A stretch of 40,694 nucleotides of DNA, from the NCBI GenBank assembly GCA_022340185.1, contig JAJDOK010000085.1, positions 1 to 40,694 on the forward strand, in the 5' to 3' direction. The notes under the pieces were generated by a model. The model saw only the letters and a program-made list of their open reading frames with translations. It had not been told where the DNA came from and made no database searches. The DNA is from Salaquimonas sp. Its GTDB lineage: Bacteria > Pseudomonadota > Alphaproteobacteria > Rhizobiales > Rhizobiaceae. This document shows positions 25,281 to 34,431 of the stretch, one piece after another. The position numbers were made by a program, and so were the translations under genes. The stretch's first letter is position 1; every line of letters begins with the position of its first letter.

Positions 25281-26489
25281 TCAACTGCCATTGCGCGTCT
25301 CGACCGGGCTGCCGTCTTCGAGAAGGTCGCTCGGATACAGGATCACGGTATCGCCTTCCGTGAGCCCGCTGACGACCTGTGCCCGATCGGCATTCATCTG
25401 CCCGATTTCGATTGTGCGCTGCCGCGCCACGCCGTTTTCGACAACGAAGACGGTCCAGTCCCCACCGGTGCGGAACAAGGCGCCGATCGGCACGCTCAGA
25501 ACATCGTCGGAAGACCACACCACCAGCCGCGTGAAGACGCGATAGGCGTGGCCCAGCCCTTTCGGCACCGTGTCGGGATCGAGAATGGCATTGACCCGCT
25601 GCTCCTCGATACCGAGCGCCGAGACCTTGGTGAACGCAGCCGGGTCGATCCGCCTTATCGTCGCGGTGAAATTTCCCTCCCCACCCCAGTCGGTGATCTC
25701 CGCCTTGCTGCCGGGCTTCAGCCGCACTGCGTCCTTGGACAATAGGTCGACCTCGATCTCCAGATCGTGCGGATCGCCGATCTCGGCGATTTTCGTACCC
25801 GACGTGACCGCCTGTTCGCTGCGCACCAGCACTTCCAGAACGACGCCGTCCACGGGCGCGGTGAGATGGACGCAACAATTCTGCACCTTCCCTTCGCCCG
25901 AAATCTCGCTTGGCTGGGACAGCTTGGCTTCTGCGCTGGCCAGTTCCGCCTTTCTGAGCTGGATATTGGCCTGCGCGCTCGACACCTGGGCTTCCTTCAG
26001 CCTGACCTCGTTGGAGGCCTTTTCCAGCGCGCTCATCGAGGCGAATTTCTGATCGGCGAGTCTGGTCATGCGCTGGTATTCTGACCGCGCGAAATTGACC
26101 GCCGTCTGGGCGCTTTCCAGTTCGGCCTCCGCCAGCGTCACCGCCGAACGGGCCGCCTCCACCGCCGCAGTCAGTTCGGCGCGCGTGCGCTTGTCGAGGA
26201 AAGGCGGGTCGAGCGGCCGGATCGAAGCTATGACCGTCTTGTTGGCCTTCACCGGATCGCCTTCCTCCAGTGTCACCCGCTCGAGATGTCCGGCGATCGG
26301 CGAGGAAACCGTATAGACGTTGCGCACCTTGGTCACGCCTTCCTCGTTGATCGTCACCTCCATCGGCCCGCGCGATGCCGTGGCGGTGTCGACCAGCACA
26401 GGCTTGACCCGCAGCGCCACATAGATGCCCCAGCCGACACCCGCCGCCAGCATGGCGATGACGCCCCATTTGATCAGGTTGCGCAGCAT
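25281..26489 (-). CDS. HlyD/MacA-like membrane fusion protein
   Basis: A 402-residue periplasmic adaptor of an ABC exporter. One N-terminal helix (about residues 8-30) anchors it in the inner membrane. It is followed by a barrel-sandwich segment, an alpha-helical coiled-coil hairpin (about residues 95-190, rich in Ala/Glu/Lys) and beta-barrel domains with GVVLEVLVRSEQAVTSGTKI. It lies 16 nt after the FtsX-type permease gene and is last of the ten-gene run. With the permease and ATPase it forms a MacAB/DevBCA-like tripartite exporter. No outer-membrane TolC partner gene is present. Confidence 0.92.
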   Translation of the reverse strand: MLRNLIKWGVIAMLAAGVGWGIYVALRVKPVLVDTATASRGPMEVTINEEGVTKVRNVYTVSSPIAGHLERVTLEEGDPVKANKTVIASIRPLDPPFLDKRTRAELTAAVEAARSAVTLAEAELESAQTAVNFARSEYQRMTRLADQKFASMSALEKASNEVRLKEAQVSSAQANIQLRKAELASAEAKLSQPSEISGEGKVQNCCVHLTAPVDGVVLEVLVRSEQAVTSGTKIAEIGDPHDLEIEVDLLSKDAVRLKPGSKAEITDWGGEGNFTATIRRIDPAAFTKVSALGIEEQRVNAILDPDTVPKGLGHAYRVFTRLVVWSSDDVLSVPIGALFRTGGDWTVFVVENGVARQRTIEIGQMNADRAQVVSGLTEGDTVILYPSDLLEDGSPVETRNGS

Positions 26490-26505
26490 GGTTTCGTTTC
26501 CCGTT

Positions 26506-28866
26506 TCATTCTCTTGTCTTCAGGACGGCAACGAGGTCGAAATGGTCGATACGTCGTCGCACGATCAGCGCCGAAATGCCGGCGGCGGCAAGCACCACCA
26601 GGCTTGCAATGGCGAACGTCCTGTCGGTAACCACCAGCGGTACTCGGAACAGATCGGTCTCGAAACCCTTCGCCACACCCCAGGCAAAGGAATAGCCGAG
26701 TAGCCAGCCGAGCGGCTGGGCAAGCACGACGATGATGCCGAGTTCAGTCAGCAGCACGCCCGAAACCTCCATGCGCGTGAAGCCCAGAACACGCAGGCTC
26801 GCCAGTTCGCGCGCGCGTTCCGACAGCTGGATGCGCGCCGAATTGTAGATCACGCCGATGGTGATGATCACCGCCAGGATGACATAGACCGAGGTCATGA
26901 CGTTGATGTTTTCGGCGATGGTGTCGCGAAAATTCTTGCGCGACATGCCCTGCAGCGCGATCGAGGCGATCTCCGGTGTCTCCTTGATCTCGTCATAGAC
27001 CTGGCCAAGCGCATTGTGGTCGATCTCCACACGCACGCCGGAAATCCGCGGGCCCTCCGGCATCGCCCGGTCGAGCGCTTCCATGCTCATATAGGCATTG
27101 AGACCGACATAGCTCTGCACGACGCCGGTTACCGTCAGTTCGCTGACGCGATGATCCTTTTCCAGGAACTCGACCGTCACCTTGTCGCCGGTCTTGAGAT
27201 GCAGGAGCTTCGCCGCCCGCTCGGTCAGCATCAGCCCGCTGGGCGGGGGTGTGACCGGATTCTGATCGAGATCGAGCACGCGCGACAGATCGGCGCCCGG
27301 CGGGATGCCGAATACCGACATGCGCCGCGAATAGTGGCCATTGCGCAATTCCACCGTGGCCGCACGATAAGGTTCGGCGCGCAATATGCCGGTCAGGTTC
27401 GCCGCGGCCTGCAGGGCTCGCGGGCTTCTCTCGTCGGTGAAGGTCAGCGTCGCATCCTGCCGATCGGCCTTGAAATAGATCGTGTCGATCATCTCGTCGA
27501 CCGAATCGAGCGTGAACAGGGCGGTAACGAGCAGCGCCACCGACATCGAAGTGCCCAGTATGGTGAAGGCGGAGCGCAGCGGCCAGCGCACCAGATGGCG
27601 GATCGCCATCACGGACATTTGCGACAGCAGGTGCTGGCCGTGCGATTCGCCGAGCAGGCTGCGATAGCGCGTCGGTGCCGGCGGACGCATGGCGACGGCC
27701 GGCGGCAGGTTGAGGATCGACCATATCGAGCGCGTCGCACCGGCAAGCGCGGCGAGGACCGTAACACCGCCTGCCAGAATGTAGAGATCCGGATCGGAGC
27801 GGAAGATCAGGAAGGGGAAGGAATAGAATTCGGCATAGATCCGGGTCAGGCCCGCCCCCGCCCAGGTGCCGGCGATCGCACCAATGATGAGGCCGGCCAT
27901 CGAGATGGCGATAACGAGCTTGGCGTAGTGCCAGCCGATCGCCATGTCGGAATAGCCGACCGCCTTCAAAAGGCCGATCTGCTCGCGCTCCAGTGCCACC
28001 AGCCGCGACAGGATCATGTTGACCAGGAATGCCGAGACGAACAGGAAGATCGGCGGGATGATGCGCGCCATCGCGTCGAGCTGCGTCAGCTCGCTGTCGA
28101 GGAAGGCATGGCTGATCTGGTCCTTGCGTTCGTGCGCGCCGGTGCCGCCATAGGGCTTTAGGATCGTGTCGAGCTGTTCGATGACATATCTCAGATCCGC
28201 ATTGCGTCTGGTGGTCACCACCACGTCGTTGAACGCGTCCTCCATGTCGAACAGGCCGGCCAGCGCCTTTTGCGACATGAAGAAGACGCCGAAGCGCTTG
28301 TTGTCGGGCACCATGTCGCCGGGGCCGATGGCGTAGATGTATTCCGGCGACAGCACGATGCCGACGATGGTGAGTTCGCGCTTGTGTCCGTTCATCACTG
28401 CCTTGAAACGGTCCCCGGGCTCGAATTTGTGCGCTGTGGCGAAAGTCTCGACCACCGCGATCTCGTCCTCCCGCCCCGCTTCCGGCAGGCGGCCTTTCCT
28501 GATGTAAAGACGGTTGACCGTGGCGTCGGTGAAATCGGGCACCGATACGGCGATGCCCGTTGCCGGCTCCGCCATGCCCTCGATGTCGAGCAGGACGGGC
28601 CGCACGATTCTCAGTTCCACCGCGGACACACCGCGGATCACCGCGATGCGGTCTTTCAGATGCAGCGGCGCGCGTTGCGCACCGGAAAAGACGGTGGCGA
28701 AGCGGTAACGCTCGTAAAAGGCGCTGCGCGTCTCTTCCAGCGAGCGCGAGGCGCCCACCGCGATCAGGATGGTCGCCACGCCGCAGGCCATGACCAGCGC
28801 CAGCGCCATTGCCTGCGCCCACAGCCGCACCAGATCGCGTAACAGTTTGCGGTCGAGCATCGACAT
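26506..28866 (-). CDS. FtsX-like ABC transporter permease (MacB/DevC-type)
   Basis: A 786-residue inner-membrane protein with two FtsX permease domains (about residues 270-395 and 655-780). An N-terminal helix (LVRLWAQAMALALVMACGVA) is followed by a large MacB-type periplasmic domain, and a second periplasmic domain follows the central helices. The first FtsX domain begins MARIIPPIFLFVSAFLVNMI. The duplicated layout is that of a complete homodimer-equivalent in one chain, like LolE-type duplicated forms. It overlaps nothing and lies 7 nt after the ATPase. Cargo could be a peptide, lipid or small toxic product; mechanotransmission rather than channel transport is the norm for this family. Confidence 0.92.
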   Translation of the reverse strand: MSMLDRKLLRDLVRLWAQAMALALVMACGVATILIAVGASRSLEETRSAFYERYRFATVFSGAQRAPLHLKDRIAVIRGVSAVELRIVRPVLLDIEGMAEPATGIAVSVPDFTDATVNRLYIRKGRLPEAGREDEIAVVETFATAHKFEPGDRFKAVMNGHKRELTIVGIVLSPEYIYAIGPGDMVPDNKRFGVFFMSQKALAGLFDMEDAFNDVVVTTRRNADLRYVIEQLDTILKPYGGTGAHERKDQISHAFLDSELTQLDAMARIIPPIFLFVSAFLVNMILSRLVALEREQIGLLKAVGYSDMAIGWHYAKLVIAISMAGLIIGAIAGTWAGAGLTRIYAEFYSFPFLIFRSDPDLYILAGGVTVLAALAGATRSIWSILNLPPAVAMRPPAPTRYRSLLGESHGQHLLSQMSVMAIRHLVRWPLRSAFTILGTSMSVALLVTALFTLDSVDEMIDTIYFKADRQDATLTFTDERSPRALQAAANLTGILRAEPYRAATVELRNGHYSRRMSVFGIPPGADLSRVLDLDQNPVTPPPSGLMLTERAAKLLHLKTGDKVTVEFLEKDHRVSELTVTGVVQSYVGLNAYMSMEALDRAMPEGPRISGVRVEIDHNALGQVYDEIKETPEIASIALQGMSRKNFRDTIAENINVMTSVYVILAVIITIGVIYNSARIQLSERARELASLRVLGFTRMEVSGVLLTELGIIVVLAQPLGWLLGYSFAWGVAKGFETDLFRVPLVVTDRTFAIASLVVLAAAGISALIVRRRIDHFDLVAVLKTRE

Positions 28867-28873
28867 GGTGCGC

Positions 28874-29602
28874 TCACCAGCTCACTTCGTGCGGCTTGAG
28901 CCGCTCGGTGTTGACATGGGTCGCCGAAATCTTGCCGTCGATGAACGAAAACACCCGGTGGGCTATTCTCTGGATGCTGGCATTGTGCGTGATGATCGCC
29001 GTCGTCGTGCCCAGTTCGTCATTGATCCGCGTCAATGCCTCCAGCACCAGAATGCCGGTTTTCGAATCGAGCGCACCGGTCGGTTCGTCGCACAGCAGCA
29101 CTTCCGGCTGTTTGGCGATGGCGCGCGCAATTGCCACGCGCTGCTGCTCGCCGCCCGACATCTGGGCGGGGAAATGCGTCATGCGATCGCGCAGGCCCAC
29201 GACTTCGAGTGCGTCCTCCGGCTTCATTGGCTTGCGCGCGACCTCGGTCACCAGCGCCACGTTCTCCCAGGCCGTCAGGCTGGGAATGAGATTGTAGAAC
29301 TGGAAGACAAAGCCGACATGGTCGCGTCGGTAGCGCGTAAGCTGGCGCTCGGAGAGTTTCGTCAGTTCCAAATCGCGGAAGAATACCGTGCCGCCGCTCG
29401 CCTGGTCGAGGCCGCCAACAATGTTGAGAAAGGTCGATTTGCCGCTGCCCGAAGGCCCAAGCAACACCGTCATCTCGCTTTCGTAGAGCTCGAGGGTCAC
29501 GCCATTCAGCGCGCGGACCTCGACCTCGCCGCTATGGTAGATCTTGGTCAGCCCGTCGATGCGGAAAATCGGTTCGGATGTGCTCGCCGCAACCTTGTCC
29601 AT
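28874..29602 (-). CDS. MacB/LolD-type ABC exporter ATPase
   Basis: A 242-residue ATPase with Walker [28 protein letters not shown], signature [15 protein letters not shown], Walker [13 protein letters not shown] and H-loop [10 protein letters not shown]. The frame opens nine codons earlier (29629); I favour the ATG at 29602 because the N-terminus then matches family length. No strong ribosome binding site decides it. It is 60 nt after the flavoprotein gene and 7 nt before the permease, part of the same run. Confidence 0.92.
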   Translation of the reverse strand: MDKVAASTSEPIFRIDGLTKIYHSGEVEVRALNGVTLELYESEMTVLLGPSGSGKSTFLNIVGGLDQASGGTVFFRDLELTKLSERQLTRYRRDHVGFVFQFYNLIPSLTAWENVALVTEVARKPMKPEDALEVVGLRDRMTHFPAQMSGGEQQRVAIARAIAKQPEVLLCDEPTGALDSKTGILVLEALTRINDELGTTTAIITHNASIQRIAHRVFSFIDGKISATHVNTERLKPHEVSW

Positions 29603-29662
29603 GCGCCCTACATAGCGCAGCGGGATCAAGCTGTCTTGATGCCCGTCAAGATTGCCTGTGCG

Positions 29663-30247
29663 TCAGAACTTCGTGAAGGCGTGCTCGACCCTGGCGAGGA
29701 ACGCCGCGCGCGATTGCGGCGTCGAATGGTCCATCATGTAATGGGCGAGGAACAGCCGCTTGCAGCGTGGCGCGAAAAGCGCCCGCACCCCGCGCAGGAT
29801 CGTGCGCTTGCCCGGATGGCCGACCATGTAGGACCACCAGCGCGGCGCGCCGCAGGTTGTTACCACCGCCACCTTTTTCACATGCGTCATGATCGGCTTG
29901 ATCGGCCCGCCCGTCGGCATGGCGAAGGTCAGGTTCGGCGTCCACATGCGGTCGAACCAGCCCTTCAGCATCGCCGGCAGGCCGTACCACCATGTCGGAT
30001 AGATGAACACCATGGCTTCCGCCCATTTCAGGTGCCCTGCCTGTTCCGGCATGGGGTGTTCGTCACTGCTCAGCTCGTTGTAGACGCGCCGTTCCTCGCA
30101 GCTCATCACCGGGTCGAAGCCTTCGGCGTACAAATCGAGCACACGAACTTCATGGCCGCCACGTTTCAGCGTGCCGACCACCGTATCGCGCAGTGCCGCG
30201 CAGAAACTTTCCGGCACGGGGTGGCAATAGACGACGAGCACCCGCAT
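29663..30247 (-). CDS. NAD(P)H dehydrogenase (quinone)-like flavoprotein, copy 2
   Basis: A 194-residue flavodoxin-fold protein of the NQO1/KefF type that reduces quinones or nitro/azo compounds with FAD or FMN. The opening MRVLVVYCHPVPESFCAAL is the phosphate-binding loop, and TWWYGLPAMLKGWFDRMW is the family core. It is about half identical to the next-upstream gene at 30255-30836, so the two are a tandem duplication. Spacing is 7 nt, consistent with one transcript. It may form a heterodimer with its neighbour or act on a related intermediate. Confidence 0.92.
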   Translation of the reverse strand: MRVLVVYCHPVPESFCAALRDTVVGTLKRGGHEVRVLDLYAEGFDPVMSCEERRVYNELSSDEHPMPEQAGHLKWAEAMVFIYPTWWYGLPAMLKGWFDRMWTPNLTFAMPTGGPIKPIMTHVKKVAVVTTCGAPRWWSYMVGHPGKRTILRGVRALFAPRCKRLFLAHYMMDHSTPQSRAAFLARVEHAFTKF

Positions 30248-30254
30248 ACTCGCC

Positions 30255-30836
30255 TCAGAATGAATCCATCGCCGCGGCGACCTTCTTCATGAAGGCTTCG
30301 CGGGTTTCGGGCGTCGAGCGGTTCATGTCGTAATGGGCGAGATAGGTGAAGGGGGCTGCCGGCTTGACGATGGCCCTGAGCACCCGCATCACCGACTTGC
30401 GCGGCGGATTGCCGACCAAGGTGGCGCGCAGCCAAGTCCCGCCATAGGAGGTCACCGCCGCGACCTTCGCGATATTGTGCAGGCAGGGCTTCACCTTGCC
30501 GTCGGCCATGGTGAAGGAAACTCCCGGCAGGAACACCCGGTCGAAGAAGCCTTTCAACATCGCCGGATAGCCGAAATTCCACACCGGATAACACATCACC
30601 AATGCTTCGGCACTGCGCACGCGCTCGACGTAATCGGCGACCGGCGCGAGATTGTCGCCGATATCGTGATAGCCGATACGCTCCTCGCGGGTCAGCAACG
30701 GGTTGAAGCCCTCGCCATAGAGATCGCAATCGTCGACCTCGTGGCCCTTCGCCGTCAGGCGCTCGACGACGAGCCGGTGCAGCGCGCCGTTGAAGCTCTC
30801 GGCGACCGGATGGGCATGAATGACAAGGACTCGCAT
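30255..30836 (-). CDS. NAD(P)H dehydrogenase (quinone)-like flavoprotein, copy 1
   Basis: A 193-residue flavodoxin-fold protein. It opens MRVLVIHAHPVAESFNGALH and has the core PVWNFGYPAMLKGFFDRVFL and AAVTSYGGTWLRATLVGNPP. It follows the FAD oxidoreductase gene by 5 nt. A longer frame upstream (to 31121) is a shadow of that gene. Tight coupling to an FAD enzyme, an amidohydrolase and an importer suggests it handles a redox-active product of the imported compound. Confidence 0.93.
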   Translation of the reverse strand: MRVLVIHAHPVAESFNGALHRLVVERLTAKGHEVDDCDLYGEGFNPLLTREERIGYHDIGDNLAPVADYVERVRSAEALVMCYPVWNFGYPAMLKGFFDRVFLPGVSFTMADGKVKPCLHNIAKVAAVTSYGGTWLRATLVGNPPRKSVMRVLRAIVKPAAPFTYLAHYDMNRSTPETREAFMKKVAAAMDSF

Positions 30837-30841
30837 GCCGG

Positions 30842-32248
30842 TCAGCCCGTCTTTTCCAGGCCCTTGAACAGCCACAGCCGGCCGCTGTCGAAATCGTAAT
30901 CTGGATCGTCCCAGGCGATCATCTTGCCGGGATTGAGCAGGCCCTTGGGATCGGTCTCCTTCTTGAAGGCGAGCTGCACGGCGTCGGTCTGCTTCATGCC
31001 GCCTTCTTCCAGCGTATAGCGGTGCGGATTGAAGATCGGCGCACCGGTCTTCTCGAACAGCACCATGATCTCCTCCAGCCGTTCCTCTGTGGTGAAGCGC
31101 ACCATCGGCAGGCCTGAGCAAGTGACATTGCCGTCGAAGCGGATGATTTCCAGATGGCTGATCACCTCGCCCTCGAACTTGTTGTGCAGTTCCTCGACCA
31201 GTTCCAGCGTCTTCGGGAACGGGTAGTGCACCTGCAGATAGGTGATCGCCGGATCGACCCTGAGACCCCTCAGCGTCGTGTGGTTCCAGGTCAGTTCGAA
31301 GGCCGGCGGCAACCGCTTTAATTCTTCATCGCTTATCGCCGCCTGGTTGAAGGCGATCCGCCCGCCCCAGTTTTCGGTCATCACCAGGAAGGCGTCGAGC
31401 GCATGCGGCGCGACCATGGCGATCACCACGCTCTCGCCGTCATGCAAGAATTTCTGGTGACGCTTGAAATAGTTGAAAGGCGCCGGTGAAGCGACGACCG
31501 TAATCAGCTTGGTGAGCAAGCCGTCCTCGCGGCCCAGCGCGTAGCCGAACTTTGCCGCTTCCATGAAATCATCGAAGGAGACGATGACGTCGACCCAGTC
31601 ATAGCCGGCGGTCAGCGGCATCTCGACCTCTGTGATGATGCCATTGGTGCCATAGGCATGTATCGCCTTGTGAAGTTCCGCGCCGGTCAATTCCAGCACG
31701 CGCGGTTCTTCCTCCATGGTCACCACGCGCAGCCGCAGCACATTGCCCGGCGCGCGCAGTCCGCCCCAGCGGATCGAGCCGACGCCGCCCGACCCGCCGG
31801 CGATGAAGCCGCCGATCGTCGCGGTATGCGCGGTGGAGGGATGCATTCTGAGTTCCTGGCCGGAATGCGCCCGCGTCGCCTTGTCGATGTCGGAGATGAC
31901 CGCGCCCGGTCCGGCGATCACGCGTCCCGGTTCGATGGACTTGATCTCGTTCATCTCGGAAAGCGACAGCACCACCCCGCCGGACAGCGGCATGGCCTGG
32001 CCGTAATTGCCGGTGCCGGTGCCGCGCGGCGTCACCGGAATGGCGTGGCGGTAGCAGGCTTTCAGCACCTGGATCAGTTCTTCTTCGCTCTTCGGCGAGA
32101 CGACGAGATCGCCGACCACGTCGTCGAGTCGCGCCTTCAGCACCGGCGAATACCAGTAGAAATCCCGGCTCTTCTGCTTGACGATGGCCGGATTGTCCTC
32201 GGTCGTTATGCCGCCCAGATCGGCGCGCAGGGCCTCGATTGCACTCAT
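30842..32248 (-). CDS. FAD-binding oxidoreductase (GlcD/PCMH-type)
   Basis: A 468-residue flavoprotein with a PCMH/FAD_binding_4 N-terminal domain: LVVSPKSEEELIQVLKAC, PVTPRGTGTGNYGQ, the FAD-pyrophosphate region and GGFIAGGSGGVGSIRWGGLR, plus AYGTNGIITEVEMPL. The C-terminal domain is of the glycolate/lactate oxidase type and ends with ETDPKGLLNPGKMI, which is typical. Its start overlaps the amidohydrolase stop by 4 nt. Substrates in this family are 2-hydroxy acids, amines or N-heterocycles, and I cannot narrow it further. Confidence 0.92.
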   Translation of the reverse strand: MSAIEALRADLGGITTEDNPAIVKQKSRDFYWYSPVLKARLDDVVGDLVVSPKSEEELIQVLKACYRHAIPVTPRGTGTGNYGQAMPLSGGVVLSLSEMNEIKSIEPGRVIAGPGAVISDIDKATRAHSGQELRMHPSTAHTATIGGFIAGGSGGVGSIRWGGLRAPGNVLRLRVVTMEEEPRVLELTGAELHKAIHAYGTNGIITEVEMPLTAGYDWVDVIVSFDDFMEAAKFGYALGREDGLLTKLITVVASPAPFNYFKRHQKFLHDGESVVIAMVAPHALDAFLVMTENWGGRIAFNQAAISDEELKRLPPAFELTWNHTTLRGLRVDPAITYLQVHYPFPKTLELVEELHNKFEGEVISHLEIIRFDGNVTCSGLPMVRFTTEERLEEIMVLFEKTGAPIFNPHRYTLEEGGMKQTDAVQLAFKKETDPKGLLNPGKMIAWDDPDYDFDSGRLWLFKGLEKTG

Positions 32249-33570
32249 TTTGCCTGCTCCATCAGATGATCGAGTTCACTATAGTCGGGAAGCTTCGCCC
32301 CGAGCGGTTTTCCATTGCGGTAGACGATGCGGTGGCTTTCCGGCCGCGACAGGAGTTCGGTCCAGCTTCTGCCCTCAAACAGGACGAAGTCCGCGCTGTC
32401 GCCGACGCGCAACCTGCCATGCGAGCCATCGAGGGTCATGGCCCGCGCCGGATTGGCGAGCACCGTCTTCGGCCAGTCGCCGACCGGATGGTCGAAATGG
32501 ATGGTTCTCGTCGCCATGCGGTAGACCTCCAGCATGTCGAGATCGCCATAGGCATAGAACGGATCGCGCGTATTGTCGGATGCGACGCAGACATTGATGT
32601 CGCGCGCCGCCATTTCATGCAGCAGCGTTACGCCGCGCCAGCGAGGCGTGGTTCCGCCGTCTGAACTGTTTTGGGGGCGCCGGTCCTGCAGATAGAGATT
32701 GCACATCGGCAGCGACACGACCGAGATCGGTGCTTCCGCCACGAGGTCGAGCGTGCGCCTGACCTCGTCGTCGCCCTGGCGCGCCAGCGCGCAACAATGG
32801 CCGATCAGGATCGGTCTTTCGAATTTGTGCCGCGCCGCGGCTTCCGCGATCAGGCGCAAGGTTACCGCTGCGGTATCGCCGGTCTCGTCGGCATGGAAAT
32901 CAAGTTCCAGATCGTTTTCGATCGCCGCCTCGAACACCCGGTCTAGCAATGCTTCGACGTCCGGCACCATGTAGGTCACCGTACCGAGCACGCCGCCGGC
33001 CGCCTTCACCCGCGCCACCAGCGTTTCGTACCAGTCGCTTTCGCGCACCATCTCGATGCCGATCAGGCAGGACCCCTGCAAACTGATCCTGCCGGCCCAG
33101 CGTTCGCGCATCATCTCGAACACCGGCCAGGAGATCGCCTCCTGGGGACGGGCTGAATCGAGATGGGTGCGGATCGCCTTCGTGCCGTGGGCGTATGCGC
33201 ATTTGAGCGCGAATTCCATGCGTGCCTCGACATCATCCGCCGACCAATGCATGGCGCGGTCTTCGGCGACACTTGTCAGCGCACCGTCGAACGTGCCGTC
33301 CGGATTGGGCCGGCGCGGCCAGATATGGCCCTTGTCGAGATGGGTGTGGCAGTCGATGAAGGCCGGCAGCACGATCCGTCCGCCCATATCGTTCCCGCTC
33401 GAAGCTGGGGAACCGTCCACCGATGGTGTAATCGCCACGATACGTCCATCCCTGACGGTGAGATCGTAGAGACCGAACCCGTCTACGTCATGTTCGGCTG
33501 TCATTGTCTCGAGCGCAGTCTCGTGCAGGCGCACGCGCGCGAACGCAAGATTTCCGCCGTCTTCCGTCAT
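32245..33570 (-). CDS. Cytosine-deaminase-type amidohydrolase
   Basis: A 441-residue metal-dependent amidohydrolase of the cytosine deaminase/CodA branch. Metal and catalytic motifs are all visible: HxH in DCHTHLDKGHIWPR, ELDFHADETGD, LIGHCCALA and the Asp in VASDNTRDPFYAYGD. Such enzymes deaminate cytosine, creatinine, isocytosine or hydrolyse related N-heterocycles. The gene overlaps the FAD enzyme by 4 nt and starts 2 nt after the permease. Position behind an NMT1-type importer and opposite a creatininase supports N-heterocycle catabolism. Creatinine deaminase or pyrimidine deaminase are the main candidates. Confidence 0.93.
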   Translation of the reverse strand: MTEDGGNLAFARVRLHETALETMTAEHDVDGFGLYDLTVRDGRIVAITPSVDGSPASSGNDMGGRIVLPAFIDCHTHLDKGHIWPRRPNPDGTFDGALTSVAEDRAMHWSADDVEARMEFALKCAYAHGTKAIRTHLDSARPQEAISWPVFEMMRERWAGRISLQGSCLIGIEMVRESDWYETLVARVKAAGGVLGTVTYMVPDVEALLDRVFEAAIENDLELDFHADETGDTAAVTLRLIAEAAARHKFERPILIGHCCALARQGDDEVRRTLDLVAEAPISVVSLPMCNLYLQDRRPQNSSDGGTTPRWRGVTLLHEMAARDINVCVASDNTRDPFYAYGDLDMLEVYRMATRTIHFDHPVGDWPKTVLANPARAMTLDGSHGRLRVGDSADFVLFEGRSWTELLSRPESHRIVYRNGKPLGAKLPDYSELDHLMEQAK

Positions 33571-33572
33571 GA

Positions 33573-34430
33573 TCAGTGATCCCGGCGCAAAGCACTCTCG
33601 TGCCAGCGCCGCAAGATCAGGTGCGATATCCAGCTAAGCACCAGGAAGATGACGATGCCGGTAAACGAGATCAGGATCAACGCGGCGAACAGCCTCGGCG
33701 CATTCAGCCGGTAGCCGGCCTCGATGATGCGGCTGGCAAGACCCGAATTCTGGCCAGAAGCGCCCGCGACGAATTCGGCGACCACGGCGCCGATCAGCGA
33801 CAGCCCGCCGGCGATCTTCAGTCCGCCGAGGAAATAGGGCATCGAGGCCGGCAGTCTGAGATGCCACAGCGTCTGCCAGCGATTGGCGCCGTTGAGCTTG
33901 AACAGGTCGAGCAGGTTGCGGTCGACGGAGTTGAGCCCCAGCGTCGTGTTCGACAGGATCGGGAAGAAGGCGACGATCCATGCGCACAAAAGCAGCTTGG
34001 TCGTCTGGTCGTCGACATAGATGTTGATCAGCGGAAAGATGGCGACGATCGGGGTGACCTGCAGGATCACCGCGAAGGGAAAGAAGCTCATTTCCACCCA
34101 TTTCGACTGGGTGAACAGGATGGCGAGCCCGACGCCGCCGATGACGGCGAGCGCCAGCGACAGGAAGGTGATCCTGAGCGTAACGGCAAGCGCGGAAAAC
34201 AGGATGCCGGCATCCTGGAAAAGTGTGGCGAGCACCTCGCCGGGACGTGGCAGGATGTAGCGCGGGATTTCATTCCATACGCAGATGCGGTCCCAGGCCA
34301 GGATCGCGGCGGCCATGATCAGTAGCGGAAACAGCCAGCGCCCGACGCGTTCCAGCCGTTCGTTGCGCAGCCGGCTGGCTTCTTCCGCATCGATGGCGAT
34401 CGGCTGTTCGTGGCTTTCGACCGCCGACAT
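33573..34430 (-). CDS. NMT1/SsuC-type ABC transporter permease
   Basis: A 285-residue inner-membrane permease of the nitrate/sulfonate/pyrimidine-precursor class. About six helices follow an N-terminal polar stretch, with the EAA-like loop FKLNGANRWQTLWHLRLPAS. The frame is open to 34574, but ATG at 34430 follows the ATPase stop by one nucleotide, so translation is coupled. It partners the ATPase and the binding protein upstream. Confidence 0.93.
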   Translation of the reverse strand: MSAVESHEQPIAIDAEEASRLRNERLERVGRWLFPLLIMAAAILAWDRICVWNEIPRYILPRPGEVLATLFQDAGILFSALAVTLRITFLSLALAVIGGVGLAILFTQSKWVEMSFFPFAVILQVTPIVAIFPLINIYVDDQTTKLLLCAWIVAFFPILSNTTLGLNSVDRNLLDLFKLNGANRWQTLWHLRLPASMPYFLGGLKIAGGLSLIGAVVAEFVAGASGQNSGLASRIIEAGYRLNAPRLFAALILISFTGIVIFLVLSWISHLILRRWHESALRRDH

Positions 34431-34431
34431 G

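Noticed and set aside
26993..28822. A 609-residue minus-strand frame within the FtsX gene
   Set aside because: It is a frame-shifted shadow of the permease, rich in Arg, Gly and His.
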